Positions 23,808 to 33,087 of a DNA stretch of 64,000 nt are shown here, one piece after another. The translations under genes were made by a program, and so were the position numbers. The notes below the pieces were generated by a model, which did not search any database, was not told the origin of the DNA, and saw only the letters and a program-made list of their open reading frames with translations. This DNA is from an uncultured Clostridia bacterium (GTDB lineage Bacteria; Bacillota; Clostridia; Christensenellales; CAG-138): positions 50,592 through 114,591 of the forward strand of contig CAMVMM010000007.1 of the NCBI GenBank assembly GCA_947168565.1, given 5' to 3'. How positions within the stretch are numbered: position 1 is the stretch's first letter; each line of letters begins with the position of its first letter.

Positions 23808-26240
23808 TTATTTTTTGATAAGCCCCACCACAACGTCGTCCATCAGCGCCATTACCACGGGCTCGCCCCTTCCGGCGCGCTGATCTATTTTTATTTCCTC
23901 CGTGTTGAAGGGCGTTTCCTTTCCGCTCTTTTGCACGGCGGCAAGCTCAAGCGGCACGGTGACGTGCATGGCTGCGGCGATGCGCGTGCCGTTCGAGCCG
24001 TTCTTTTTGAAGCCGAAGCATTGAAGCCCCTTGCCATTGCGCCCCTGTATATCGTGGTCGAAAACGAAGCTGCGCTTCATATAGCCCCTGTCCGTAACGG
24101 TCAAAAGCTCGCCCTCGTCCGTGATATGGCCTGCAAAGATCACGCGGTCGGCTTCATCAAGCTTTATGCCCTTCACGCCCGCGCTGGCTCTGCCCGTCAC
24201 GGGCACGGAATCCGCCGCAAAGCGTATGCTCATGCCCTTTTCGGTCACAAGCATAATGCTGTCCTCCTCGGCGGGCTCGGGAATGTATTCCACGGCAAGC
24301 ACCGTGTCCCCCTCCTTTAGATTTACGGCGGCTATGCGCTTTGTGCGGGTCACGTACTCCTTTGCCTCGGTGGCCTTGACCATGCCTTGCGCCGTGTGGA
24401 AAAACATAAGCCCGCGAATAAAATCATCGTCAAACGCGCCGATAATGCGCTCCTCCCCCTCCATCTCCACTATTGCGGAAAGGTTGGCGGGCTTTTTATC
24501 CGGCCTGGTTTCCGGAATATCCTCCACGCGCAGCGTGATGAGCGCGCCGTGGCTTGTGAAAAGGCGCAGGCTTCGCTCGGTGGAGCTTGGGAAAACCGCA
24601 AGCGGCTTTTCGGCGGCAAGCAGCTCGGGCGTAACGAGCTTGGGCAAAAGCCTTCTGATCCTGTTATCCGAGAGAAGCAGCACCGTGGCGGGCTCGCTTA
24701 TCGCTTCCTTTGCCTCCTGCTCCACCTCCGCGCCGTCGTCCCCAATGAGCTGGGTTCTTCGCTCGGATCTGAACTGCTCGCGTATCGCGGTCAGCTCGTC
24801 CACTATCAGCGCATGAAGCTTTTTCTTTGATGCAAGGATATCCCTGAGCTTTTTTATCTGCTTTTTTATGTCGTTAAATTCTCTTTCGATCTCAAGCTGC
24901 TCGAGGTTGGTGAGCCTTTGCAGCCTTAGATCGAGGATCGCCTCCGCCTGAAGCTGGGTAAGCTCAAACCGCTCCATCAGCCCTGCCTTCGCCTCCTTGG
25001 GCGATTTTGAGGCGCGAATGAGGGCGATAACCTCGTCTATATTAAGCAGCGCGATCATCAAGCCCTCTAAAATATGGCTCCTGCGCTCCGCCTGCTCAAG
25101 CTCGTTTTGGCAGCGCCTTGTGACCACCTCGTCCTGATGCTTGATATAGTAGTCGATAAGCTCGGTGAGGCTCAAAAGCCTGGGCTTGCCCTCGGCTATC
25201 GCAACCATTATGACGCTTACGGTTTTTTGCAGATCGGAATACTTGAAAAGCGCGTTCAGCACCTTCTGCGGGTCGAAATCCTTCTTGACCTCGATGACCG
25301 CGCGAACTCCCGTTCTGTCGGATTCGTCCCTGATATCACTGATGCCCGCAAACGCGGATTTACTCTTTTGCTGAACGAGCGCAAGTATCTTTTCAAGCGC
25401 GGAGGCCTTGTTCACCTGATACGGGAACTCGGTGATAACGATATTCGTTTTGCCGTTTTTCAGCGGCTCGAAATGCGTTTTGGCGCGGTTGGTGAGCTTG
25501 CCGCGGCCGGTTTCGTATGCGGTGCGGATCTCATCGGACTCTATAAGATAGCCGCCCGTAGGAAAATCCGGGCAGGGCATTATCTTCATAAGCTCGTCAA
25601 GGCCGATTTCGGGATCGTTTATTCTTGCGATCACCGCGTCTATCGCCTCGGTGGGGTTATGCGGCGGTATGGAGGTGGTAAGACCCACGGCGATGCCGTT
25701 TGAGCCGTTTATAAGAAGATTCGGAAGCCTTCCCGGAAGCAGGTCGGGTTCCTTCAATGTGTCGTCGAAATTCAGGCTGAATTTAACGGTGTCGCGCTCG
25801 ATATCGCGCAGCATCTGCATGGCGGCGGGCGTCATCCTCGCCTCGGTATAGCGCATTGCGGCGGCGGAATCGCCGTCCATGCTGCCGAAATTGCCGTGCC
25901 CATCAACCATAGGAAGGCGCATATTGAAATCCTGCGCCATGCGCACCATTGCATCGTACACCGAGCTGTCGCCGTGCGGATGATATTTGCCCAGGCAGTC
26001 GCCCACGATGCGTGCGCTCTTTCTGTGCGGCTTATCGGGCGAGAGCCCCAGCTCCATCATGGTGTAGAGGATGCGCCTTTGAACGGGCTTCAAGCCGTCC
26101 TCAACGCGCGGAAGGGCGCGCTCCAGGATGACGTGCTCGGCGTAGGGCATCATGGACTGGTGCATCACGTCGTCCATGCTCTTTATAATTATGGGGAGCT
26201 TCGGCTCGCGCGGCTCCTGCGGTTGATTCTTCTTTGCCAT
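23808..26240 (-). CDS. Type IIA DNA topoisomerase A subunit (GyrA/ParC-like)
   Basis: 810 residues. The breakage-reunion core has the quinolone-region segment [20 protein letters not shown] (Ser at about 92), and the catalytic tyrosine is Tyr131 in [13 protein letters not shown]. The coiled-coil and exit gate follow (residues about 340-480). The C-terminal beta-pinwheel from about 500 shows repeated blades ([30 protein letters not shown]). I do not find the glutamine-arginine-glycine GyrA box expected in the first blade of a true gyrase, which leans towards a topoisomerase IV-type or divergent subunit. No B subunit gene is adjacent. Ribosome site AAGGAAG precedes the ATG. Confidence 0.88.
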   Translation of the reverse strand: MAKKNQPQEPREPKLPIIIKSMDDVMHQSMMPYAEHVILERALPRVEDGLKPVQRRILYTMMELGLSPDKPHRKSARIVGDCLGKYHPHGDSSVYDAMVRMAQDFNMRLPMVDGHGNFGSMDGDSAAAMRYTEARMTPAAMQMLRDIERDTVKFSLNFDDTLKEPDLLPGRLPNLLINGSNGIAVGLTTSIPPHNPTEAIDAVIARINDPEIGLDELMKIMPCPDFPTGGYLIESDEIRTAYETGRGKLTNRAKTHFEPLKNGKTNIVITEFPYQVNKASALEKILALVQQKSKSAFAGISDIRDESDRTGVRAVIEVKKDFDPQKVLNALFKYSDLQKTVSVIMVAIAEGKPRLLSLTELIDYYIKHQDEVVTRRCQNELEQAERRSHILEGLMIALLNIDEVIALIRASKSPKEAKAGLMERFELTQLQAEAILDLRLQRLTNLEQLEIEREFNDIKKQIKKLRDILASKKKLHALIVDELTAIREQFRSERRTQLIGDDGAEVEQEAKEAISEPATVLLLSDNRIRRLLPKLVTPELLAAEKPLAVFPSSTERSLRLFTSHGALITLRVEDIPETRPDKKPANLSAIVEMEGEERIIGAFDDDFIRGLMFFHTAQGMVKATEAKEYVTRTKRIAAVNLKEGDTVLAVEYIPEPAEEDSIMLVTEKGMSIRFAADSVPVTGRASAGVKGIKLDEADRVIFAGHITDEGELLTVTDRGYMKRSFVFDHDIQGRNGKGLQCFGFKKNGSNGTRIAAAMHVTVPLELAAVQKSGKETPFNTEEIKIDQRAGRGEPVVMALMDDVVVGLIKK

Positions 26241-26338
26241 TTATTCTTCCTTTAATACTTCCCTTGAACAGCTCCGAGATGATTGCATTTATCCCTGCTG
26301 CTTTTGCTTTGATTATTTATTCTGCTGCGCTTGCTTTT

Positions 26339-26542
26339 TTACTCCTTTTCGCCGCCCGCGCTTGCAGCGGCAAGCCCTACGCACATTCCGACGCTCACGC
26401 CAATGCCCGTCCAAAGGGCGAAGTTTTTGGTTGCGGCGCCGATCACAAGCCCGATTGCAACGCCTATGCTCATTCCCAAAGCAAGACCCACGGCAAGCCT
26501 GTTGTTCTTCCCGCCGCCGGTTCCGTTATTCTTATTATCCAT
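26339..26542 (-). CDS. Small glycine-zipper membrane protein
   Basis: 67 residues: an Asn/Gly-rich start (MDNKNNGTGGGKNN), then two hydrophobic segments packed with GxxxG motifs (LAVGLALGMSIGVAIGLVIG and IGVSVGMCVGLAAA). The ATG overlaps the acetyltransferase stop (TGATG), and GGAGAA stands 9 bases before it, so it is translated together with that gene. Function not known. Confidence 0.6.
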   Translation of the reverse strand: MDNKNNGTGGGKNNRLAVGLALGMSIGVAIGLVIGAATKNFALWTGIGVSVGMCVGLAAASAGGEKE

Positions 26543-27036
26543 CAAGCGTTCTCCTTTTCAGTATTGTCCGTTCGCTTCACAAGCAGCGCATGGTTGAAGC
26601 GCATGCCGAGTTCATCTGTATAAAGCCTTAAAAGCGGCTTGTAATTATCCGTTGCGGCGGTGAGCCCGATAACGCTCACCCTGTTGCGCACGTCGTTTTC
26701 GGCAAAGCGAAAGAGTGCGCTCGCTATGCCCCTTCCTCGGAAAGCCTTCGTTACGAAAAGCTCGTCCAGCTCAAACGCCTTTTCTCCGACTGCGTTATAC
26801 GAGGTCTTTTCCTCAAGCACCCTGATATGCCCGAGCGCGTAGCCGACGGTTTTTCCTTCAATGCGGGCAATATACAGCTCCTTATCGAAGTACTCCTCCG
26901 CATCGTTCGCATAATAGCCGGGGCAAACGCCCTCCTCCGCCCATTCCCTTGAAAGCGCGGCAAGCTCGGCAAGAAGCTCCGCGTTTTCCAGGGCATTTTC
27001 TTTATTTATTGCTATTTTTTCTATTTCAGCGTTCAT
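26542..27036 (-). CDS. GNAT-family N-acetyltransferase
   Basis: 164 residues. The acetyl-CoA site is motif A, ELDELFVTKAFRGRGIASAL (R-G-R-G-I-A), with RIEGKTVGYALGHIRV as the preceding strands and LRLYTDELGM near the C-terminus. It transfers an acyl group from acyl-CoA to an amine on an unknown substrate. It sits 2 bases after a second GNAT gene and overlaps the small membrane protein that follows. Confidence 0.8.
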   Translation of the reverse strand: MNAEIEKIAINKENALENAELLAELAALSREWAEEGVCPGYYANDAEEYFDKELYIARIEGKTVGYALGHIRVLEEKTSYNAVGEKAFELDELFVTKAFRGRGIASALFRFAENDVRNRVSVIGLTAATDNYKPLLRLYTDELGMRFNHALLVKRTDNTEKENA

Positions 27037-27038
27037 AT

Positions 27039-27608
27039 TTAATTCTCCTTCCGGTTTACCGGGCGCGCCATCGCGTATTCGTTCAAAAGCGTGCCGTCCT
27101 TGAGCCTGAATGCGTTCGGGCGAACGCAGGTTATGCGGAAGCCGAGGCTTTCATACATGGCGCGGGCGCGGTGGTTGCCCTCGATAAACTCAAGCTCTAT
27201 TTGCAGCACGCCCTCTCTTTTTTCTGCGATGGAGATAAGCTCCTTCATCATTTGCCTGCCGATCCCCTGCCGCCAGTATTTTTTCACCACCGCGATGGCG
27301 ACCCGCGCAATATGCCTTGTTTTGATGCGCGTATTGAAGCTCAGATTGCAAACGCCCGCGATCTCGCCGTCCGCTTCACAAAGCAGCATCAACTCGTTTT
27401 CGGATGAGATTATCCTGTTTATAATTGCCTTTTCGCCCTCAAGCGAATACAGGCTGTCGCACTCCTCGGGGTAGCGCAGTAAATAATCCGTTTCCGCAGC
27501 CGTTATGCGCAGATAATCCAAAAGACCCTGCGCGTCGCTTTCGGTTGGATTTCTTAAAAGCGCGGTGCTGCCGCCCTTTAAAACGATGCTTTTTTCCTCT
27601 GTCAGCAT
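27039..27608 (-). CDS. GNAT-family N-acetyltransferase
   Basis: 189 residues from the ATG at 27608, one base after the rpe stop; GAGGGG in the end of rpe serves as ribosome site, and a GTG three codons earlier is possible. Motif A is ARVAIAVVKKYWRQGIGRQM (Q-G-I-G-R), followed by ELEFIEGNHRARAMYESLGF, the acceptor-binding part typical of the family. Substrate unknown. It appears to be a late member of the def-to-rpe operon. Confidence 0.8.
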   Translation of the reverse strand: MLTEEKSIVLKGGSTALLRNPTESDAQGLLDYLRITAAETDYLLRYPEECDSLYSLEGEKAIINRIISSENELMLLCEADGEIAGVCNLSFNTRIKTRHIARVAIAVVKKYWRQGIGRQMMKELISIAEKREGVLQIELEFIEGNHRARAMYESLGFRITCVRPNAFRLKDGTLLNEYAMARPVNRKEN

Positions 27609-27609
27609 T

Positions 27610-28263
27610 TCACTCACCCCTCAAGCGCCCAATCATTTCCCTCGGGTCGGGCGCAGAATACACGGCGTTTCCCGCAACCAGCACGTTTGCACCGTATTCG
27701 CGGCAGATCCTCGCGGTCTCGGCGTTCACGCCGCCGTCCACCTCGATCTCCACCTTACCCGCAAGCCCCTTTTCCTGAAGCATTTTTCTTATTACGGCGA
27801 TCTTTTTAGCGGCCTCGGGTATGAACCTCTGCCCGCCGAAGCCGGGGTTCACCGTCATAATGAGGATAAGATCGACCGCCTCAAGCAGGTATTCTATCGC
27901 CTCCGGCGGGGTCTGGGGATTCAGCGCTATCCCCGCCTTCATGCCGAGCGAGCGGATGAGCTGGAGGGTGCGGTGCGCGTGGCGGTCCGCCTCGATATGG
28001 ATGGTGAGGATATCCGCGCCCGCAGCCTTGAAATCCTGCACCCATTTGGAGGGCTCATCCACCATCAGATGCGCGTCGAAAACGAGGTCGGTGTGGCTGC
28101 GCAGCGCCTTCACCATCGGAGCGCCGAAGGTGATATTCGGCACGAACGCGCCGTCCATCACGTCAAGATGAACGTAATCCGCGCCCCAGGGCTTCAGCGC
28201 GTCCACCGCGCTGCCGAGGGAGGCGTAATCCGCCGAAAGTATGCTGGGTGCGATCTTAATCAT
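27610..28263 (-). CDS. rpe: Ribulose-phosphate 3-epimerase
   Basis: 217 residues, a single TIM barrel of normal length. Interconverts ribulose 5-phosphate and xylulose 5-phosphate in the pentose phosphate pathway, in the cytoplasm. Signatures: IAPSILSADYASLG at the start, the metal/catalytic segment HLDVMDGAFVPNITFG, FDAHLMVDEPSKW, MTVNPGFGGQRFIPE, and EVDGGVNAETA with the phosphate-binding LVAGNAVYS. The ATG overlaps the end of rsgA by 8 bases, the usual Firmicutes order. Confidence 0.95.
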   Translation of the reverse strand: MIKIAPSILSADYASLGSAVDALKPWGADYVHLDVMDGAFVPNITFGAPMVKALRSHTDLVFDAHLMVDEPSKWVQDFKAAGADILTIHIEADRHAHRTLQLIRSLGMKAGIALNPQTPPEAIEYLLEAVDLILIMTVNPGFGGQRFIPEAAKKIAVIRKMLQEKGLAGKVEIEVDGGVNAETARICREYGANVLVAGNAVYSAPDPREMIGRLRGE

Positions 28264-29215
28264 ATTTATGCTTCCTTCTTTCTATTGCCTCATTCACAAG
28301 GCGAATATATCTTTCGTATCGGTTTTTATGTATCGGCGGATGCTTGCCCGCCATCGCCTTTTTAACGCAGCAGCCCGGCTCCGACACGTGCAGGCAGCCG
28401 TTGAAGCGGCAGCCCTCCTCCATGCCGCGCAGCTCCGGGTACAGAAGCCTTATCTCCGCCTCGTCAAGCTCCAGCGTTTCAAGGAAGCTGAAGCCCGGCG
28501 TATCCAGCACCGCGCCGCCCGTTTCATCAAGCGGAATAAGCTCCGTGTGCCGCGTGGTGTGCCTGCCGCGCTCGGTTTTTTCACTGAGACCCCCCACGGC
28601 AAGCTTTATGCCCGGGATGAGCGCGTTCAAAAGCGAGCTTTTGCCAACGGCCGACTGCCCCGCAAGGCAGATGACCGCGCCGGCGAGCCTTTGCCGCAGC
28701 TCCGCCAGCCCCTCCCCCGTTTCCGCCGAAACCGCAAGGATCGGGTACTCCGTTTTTTCGTATTCCGCACGGAGCGCTTCTATATCCGCGCCCTCCGCCT
28801 CGTCGCACTTATTTATAACGATTATCGGCTCTATTCCGTATTTTTCGCAAAGCAGCAGCAGCTTATCTATAAGCAGCAGATCGGGCTGCGGGCGGCTTGC
28901 GGCTATCACGGCAAACAGCCTGTCTATATTGGAAACGGCGGGGCGGACAAGCTCGTTTTTCCTTGGCAGAATGCGCGAAAGACAGCCCGAAGCGGCAGCC
29001 CCGTCCGCCGCTCTGCCGTCCATTTTGGACTGCGCGGAGTTCAGCTCTATCTCCGCCATATCGCCTATAAGCGGCGTTACGCCCTGCTTTCTGAAAAGCC
29101 CGCGCGCCTTGCACACGCAGCTTGTGCCGTCCGAAAGCAAAACGGTGTAAAAGCCGCCTATGCCCTTTATTATTCTGCCCGTTTTGTATTCTTTTTCCAA
29201 ATGCGCCTCTTTCAT
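28256..29215 (-). CDS. rsgA: Ribosome small-subunit biogenesis GTPase RsgA
   Basis: 319 residues. N-terminal OB-fold (GRIIKGIGGFYTVLLSDGTS), then a circularly permuted GTPase: G4 INKCDEAEG comes before G1 GQSAVGKSSLLNALI and G3 DTPGF. The C-terminal zinc site uses Cys/His in CRFNGCLHVSEPGC. It acts in late 30S subunit assembly. It is the seventh gene of the translation/signalling operon, 49 bases after the kinase gene. The ribosome site is weak (AAAGCG). Confidence 0.93.
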   Translation of the reverse strand: MKEAHLEKEYKTGRIIKGIGGFYTVLLSDGTSCVCKARGLFRKQGVTPLIGDMAEIELNSAQSKMDGRAADGAAASGCLSRILPRKNELVRPAVSNIDRLFAVIAASRPQPDLLLIDKLLLLCEKYGIEPIIVINKCDEAEGADIEALRAEYEKTEYPILAVSAETGEGLAELRQRLAGAVICLAGQSAVGKSSLLNALIPGIKLAVGGLSEKTERGRHTTRHTELIPLDETGGAVLDTPGFSFLETLELDEAEIRLLYPELRGMEEGCRFNGCLHVSEPGCCVKKAMAGKHPPIHKNRYERYIRLVNEAIERRKHKYD

Positions 29216-29264
29216 TCGCTTTGATCATGCTTTATCAACACGGCGGATCAAGCGCCGCTTTTTC

Positions 29265-31148
29265 TTATTCCTCCGAGGCTGTAAACTCCGCAAGCAGCCT
29301 CATAAGCTCGTTTTCCCCTGAGTACACGATCACCGTAAACCTTCCCGCCTCGGGGCTGCCCGCGCGAAAGGCTATGGTTGCCGCCGAATCCGATTTTTCC
29401 ATCTCCGCTTCATACAGCACAAATTCGCCGTTTTCGGACAGAAGCGTTACCGAAAGCCCCTTTCCCGTTTGGCTTGCGGGAATTGAAAATTCAATATCGG
29501 AAAACGCCTTCATGCTGCCCGGTGAAAGCGTGATCTCGGCCCTTAAATTGACCGGAAGCGCCATTCTGCCCGCGCTTGGAAGCTGCGAAAGCACCGCGAA
29601 ATCACCTTCGCCCGGCTCGCCCCCGGCGATTCTGAATATGAAATCCTCAAAGCCGTATATCCTCAGCACCTCCGCGATGCGCTTTGCGGATTTATATTTG
29701 GAAAGATCGGGCATCGGCACAAGCGTGGTATCCTTCGAGCCGCTTATCTCGATGCTTATGCTTTCATCGCCCTTCACAAGCTCCGTGCCCTCCGGTATGG
29801 ACTGCCAAAGCACCACGCCCTCCGAGCCGACGCTTGCATCAAAGCTGATGGATTCCACGGCGATCCCGTATGCGTCAAGCAGCAGCGCCGCCTCCTCAAA
29901 GCTTTGCCCCACCAGATTCGGCATCGCCACGGTTTCCGTGCCGCTGGATACCCAAACCTGCACCTCGGAGCCCGTTTCAAACGCCGTGCCGCCCACCGGC
30001 ATCTGCTTGCACACCGTGCCCGCGTCGTATTCCGGATCCGCCATCGTGCCCGCGATTTGAATAATAAACTCCCTGTTTTCAAGCAGCCTTTTGGCGCTCT
30101 GCGCCGTTCTTCCAAGCACATCCGGCACCTTGGAGAGCCTGCCGCCGCCGTCATCCCTCATGATCTTGAGCCAGGAGAAAAACAGCGCCGCCACAAAGCC
30201 TATCACAAGCGCCGCCGCGCCGAGGATCAGCCCGGTTTTGAGCTTGGGGCCGTGTCTTGCCGAGGGCTCCTCGTCGCCGTCGAAATGCGTGAGCGCGGAT
30301 TTTTTGACCCGCGCAAACCTGCCGTTCGGGTTCTTGAAGGTGCGCATGATGTCCCGCTTCATAGCGGTGGCGGTGGCGTACCTTGCGCGCCTGTCCTTCG
30401 CCGTTGCCTTGAGCACCACGTCGCTCAGCGCGCGGGGGATCCTCGGCTCCAGCTCGCAGGGGGGCGTGACGGGCTGCTCCACATGGCGCATAGCTATATT
30501 CACCGCAAGATCGCCGTCAAAGGGCGGCGCGCCCGTCAGCATCTCATAAAGCATTATGCCAACGGAGTAAAGGTCGCTTTTTTCAGTCACCCGCTCGCCC
30601 TTCACCTGCTCCGGGGACATATATTCCACCGAGCCTATTATCTTTGTGCTCTCAAAGGTGTTTGTGACCTTCTGGCGGGATTTTGCTATGCCGAAATCGG
30701 TGAGCTTTATATCGTTGTCGTTTGAAATAAGCACGTTTTGCGGCTTCACGTCCCTGTGAACGTAGCCGCTTTTATGGGCGCACTCAAGCGCGTTCAGCAC
30801 CTTGCTTGCATAGTACGCAGCCTCCCGCGGGTTGAGCTTTCCGCGCCTGTCCAAAACCTCCTTGAGCGTATAGCCCTCCACAAGCTCCATCACAAGGAAA
30901 TGCCGCCCGTCGTAAACGCCGAAATCGTATGCGCGCACGATGTTCGGATGATCCAGCGAAAGCACGGCGTCTATCTCGCGCTCAAACCTGCGGATGTATT
31001 CCTTATCCTCGCAAAATTCCTTTTTTATAAGCTTTATGGCAACCTCGCGCCGCTCGATCTCGTCAAAGGCGCGGTAAACCTCCGCCATGCCGCCGTTTGC
31101 AATTTCGTCCGTGATCCTGTATCTTTCGGAAAGCAATTTGCCTATCAT
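29265..31148 (-). CDS. prkC: PASTA-domain Ser/Thr protein kinase (PrkC/Stk1)
   Basis: 627 residues. Kinase domain 1-270: glycine loop IANGGMAEVY, Lys in VAIKLIKK, catalytic YVHRDVKPQN, DFGIAK and SPEQ. One membrane helix at about 310-330 (LILGAAALVIGFVAALFFSW). Three PASTA-like repeats follow outside (VPDVLGRTAQSAKRLL, MPNLVGQSFEEAALLL, MPDLSKYKSAKRIAEVL), then a C-terminal beta-sandwich-like extension. PASTA repeats bind muropeptides, so it links cell wall state to phosphorylation. Its ATG overlaps the phosphatase stop by 4 bases, its usual partner. Confidence 0.93.
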   Translation of the reverse strand: MIGKLLSERYRITDEIANGGMAEVYRAFDEIERREVAIKLIKKEFCEDKEYIRRFEREIDAVLSLDHPNIVRAYDFGVYDGRHFLVMELVEGYTLKEVLDRRGKLNPREAAYYASKVLNALECAHKSGYVHRDVKPQNVLISNDNDIKLTDFGIAKSRQKVTNTFESTKIIGSVEYMSPEQVKGERVTEKSDLYSVGIMLYEMLTGAPPFDGDLAVNIAMRHVEQPVTPPCELEPRIPRALSDVVLKATAKDRRARYATATAMKRDIMRTFKNPNGRFARVKKSALTHFDGDEEPSARHGPKLKTGLILGAAALVIGFVAALFFSWLKIMRDDGGGRLSKVPDVLGRTAQSAKRLLENREFIIQIAGTMADPEYDAGTVCKQMPVGGTAFETGSEVQVWVSSGTETVAMPNLVGQSFEEAALLLDAYGIAVESISFDASVGSEGVVLWQSIPEGTELVKGDESISIEISGSKDTTLVPMPDLSKYKSAKRIAEVLRIYGFEDFIFRIAGGEPGEGDFAVLSQLPSAGRMALPVNLRAEITLSPGSMKAFSDIEFSIPASQTGKGLSVTLLSENGEFVLYEAEMEKSDSAATIAFRAGSPEAGRFTVIVYSGENELMRLLAEFTASEE

Positions 31149-31873
31149 AACCCGCCCTCCGTATTCTGAACGAGTATCACGGTGATATTATCCGTTGAGC
31201 CGTTTGCAAGCGCGGCGTCGGTGAGCGCATCGCAGGCCTCAAGCAGATCGCGGCTTTCCGCGATTATCCGCGCCATCTCCTCATCGGTAAGGCTGCCGTG
31301 AAGCCCGTCACTGCAAAGCATGATTATATCCCCGCGGCGCCATGCAGCGCTGCCCGTGTCCGTTTCCACAAACCTTGAAGCGCCAACCGCCCTTGTGAGG
31401 ATATTTCGCTGGGGATGCGTTTTTGCCTGCTGCCTTGTGATAATGCCGGACTGCACGAGCTCCTCCACAAGCGAATGATCGCGCGAGATCCTGGCTATGC
31501 CCTCGGCGCCGATAAGATACAGCCTGCTGTCGCCCACGTTGGCAAAGGTAAAGCGCTCCGCCTCCACAAGCGCCGCCACGACGGTGGTGCCCATTCCGGC
31601 GCAGCTTTCATCCTGCGCGGAGATATTATGGATCTGCCTGTTCGCATTTGAAACGGCCTGTGAAAGCAGGCGCTCCGGGGGCGCACCTTCCCCGGCTGCT
31701 TTTATATAATCCACCATGCTCTGCACGGCCTTTCTGCTTGCAAGATCCCCCGCTCTGTGCCCGCCCATGCCGTCCGCAACTATCACAAGCTGCGGCTCAT
31801 CCTCGGCAGGCACGTAAAAAAAGTCCTGATTCGAGCTTCTTTTGCCTATATCGGTTCTATGCGCAAAGATCAT
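31145..31873 (-). CDS. prpC: PP2C-family Ser/Thr phosphatase (Stp1/PrpC)
   Basis: 242 residues, a full PP2C domain. Metal and catalytic motifs in order: KRSSNQDFFYV, VIVADGMGGHRAGDLAS, GMGTTVVAALV, FANVGDSRLYLI, LCSDGLHGSLTD and STDNITVILV. It removes phosphates placed by the kinase encoded directly after it. Overlaps the rlmN stop and the kinase start by 4 bases each. Confidence 0.93.
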   Translation of the reverse strand: MIFAHRTDIGKRSSNQDFFYVPAEDEPQLVIVADGMGGHRAGDLASRKAVQSMVDYIKAAGEGAPPERLLSQAVSNANRQIHNISAQDESCAGMGTTVVAALVEAERFTFANVGDSRLYLIGAEGIARISRDHSLVEELVQSGIITRQQAKTHPQRNILTRAVGASRFVETDTGSAAWRRGDIIMLCSDGLHGSLTDEEMARIIAESRDLLEACDALTDAALANGSTDNITVILVQNTEGGL

Positions 31874-32982
31874 TGGTCGTCCTCCGCCCGCCCGTTGGTT
31901 TCCGGGTTCGCCTTCACGTTTTCGTTTTCATTTTCACGCATCTTTTTTTCACTCATCCGCCTGTTGCGAAGCTGCCCGCACGCGCCCTCGATATCGCTTC
32001 CAAGCTCCCTTCGCACGCTTGCCGATATGCCGCGCTTTTTAAGAAGCTCCTCAAAGGAATGCGCGTAGGCGCGCGAAACGCCCATCAGCGAGCGCTCCTT
32101 AACGGAATTGAGCGGAATAAGGTTCACGTGCGCGTTTATGCCGCGAAGCCTTGAAGCAAGCTCCGCCGCGCACTGTTCGGAGGAATTAACGCCGTCCACC
32201 AGCGCGTATTCAAATATCACCCTGCGTCCTGTTGCGTCCGCATACGCCTTTGCTGCGGGCAAAAGCTCCTCCATGCGCCATTTGGCGTTTATGGGCATCA
32301 GCCTGTCCCTTATCTCGTTATTGGGCGCGTGAAGGGATATGCAGAGCGTGATATGCGGCGCTTCCTCTATAAGGGAGTGGATCCTCGGCACTATGCCGCA
32401 GGTGGAGAGGGAGATATTGCGCGGGCTTATCCGCAGCCCATCCTCCGCCGTTGCCCTTTGAAGAAAGCGGAGCGTGTTTTCATAATTATCAAGGGGCTCG
32501 CCGCTGCCCATCAGCACTATATTGGTTACGGTTCGCTTGCGCTCCCCGCCATGCTCAAAGTTTTTTTCGGTTTCGATCACCTCGGAAAGCATCTCTCCCG
32601 CCGTAAGATCGCGCACCCTGCCGTTCAGCGTGGAGGCGCAGAAGGCGCAGCCCATCCTGCACCCCGCCTGAGTGGAGATGCAGAGCGTGTTTCCGTAGCT
32701 GTATCGCATCAGCACGCATTCTATAATATTGCCGTCCTCAAGCTCATAGAGCATTTTGGCGGTATCGTCCTTTTTTGAGCGGAGCGTTTCGATAAGGCGC
32801 ACTCCCCCAAAGGGCAGCGCGGCAAGCTTTTCGCGCAGCGCCTTTGGAATATTGCCCATCTCCTCCGGTCTTGCGCCCTTTTTGAGCCAGTCCATGATCT
32901 GAGCGGCGCGAAAACGCGGCTCCTTCCATTGTGAAAGCAGCTCCTCAAGCTCCTGTTTTGTGATGGATAACAGATCTATCAT
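31870..32982 (-). CDS. rlmN: Dual-specificity 23S rRNA/tRNA A2 methyltransferase RlmN
   Basis: 370 residues, a radical-SAM enzyme that methylates A2503 of 23S rRNA and A37 of some tRNAs. The iron-sulfur motif is CRMGCAFC (after STQAG), with MGSGEPLDNYENTLRFL and the conserved C-terminal cysteine region ELGSDIEGACGQLR. The last 25 residues are an unusual charged tail (ENENENVKANPETNGRAEDD). AAGGA stands 9 bases before the ATG. Confidence 0.95.
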   Translation of the reverse strand: MIDLLSITKQELEELLSQWKEPRFRAAQIMDWLKKGARPEEMGNIPKALREKLAALPFGGVRLIETLRSKKDDTAKMLYELEDGNIIECVLMRYSYGNTLCISTQAGCRMGCAFCASTLNGRVRDLTAGEMLSEVIETEKNFEHGGERKRTVTNIVLMGSGEPLDNYENTLRFLQRATAEDGLRISPRNISLSTCGIVPRIHSLIEEAPHITLCISLHAPNNEIRDRLMPINAKWRMEELLPAAKAYADATGRRVIFEYALVDGVNSSEQCAAELASRLRGINAHVNLIPLNSVKERSLMGVSRAYAHSFEELLKKRGISASVRRELGSDIEGACGQLRNRRMSEKKMRENENENVKANPETNGRAEDDQ

Positions 32983-33027
32983 ACCAAATAATCCTTCCGC
33001 ACACGGCGGCGAACAAGACGCAAACGG

Positions 33028-33080
33028 TAATTAACAATTAGCAGTCAGCAATTAGCAATTAGCAATTGGCAATAATCAAT
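33028..33080. repeat. Short AT-rich tandem repeat (CAATTAG units)
   Basis: Repeated CAATTAG/CAATTGG units between rsmB and rlmN in the operon. It is the only AT-rich spacer in this otherwise overlapping gene run. Confidence 0.6.
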
Positions 33081-33087
33081 TCACGGG

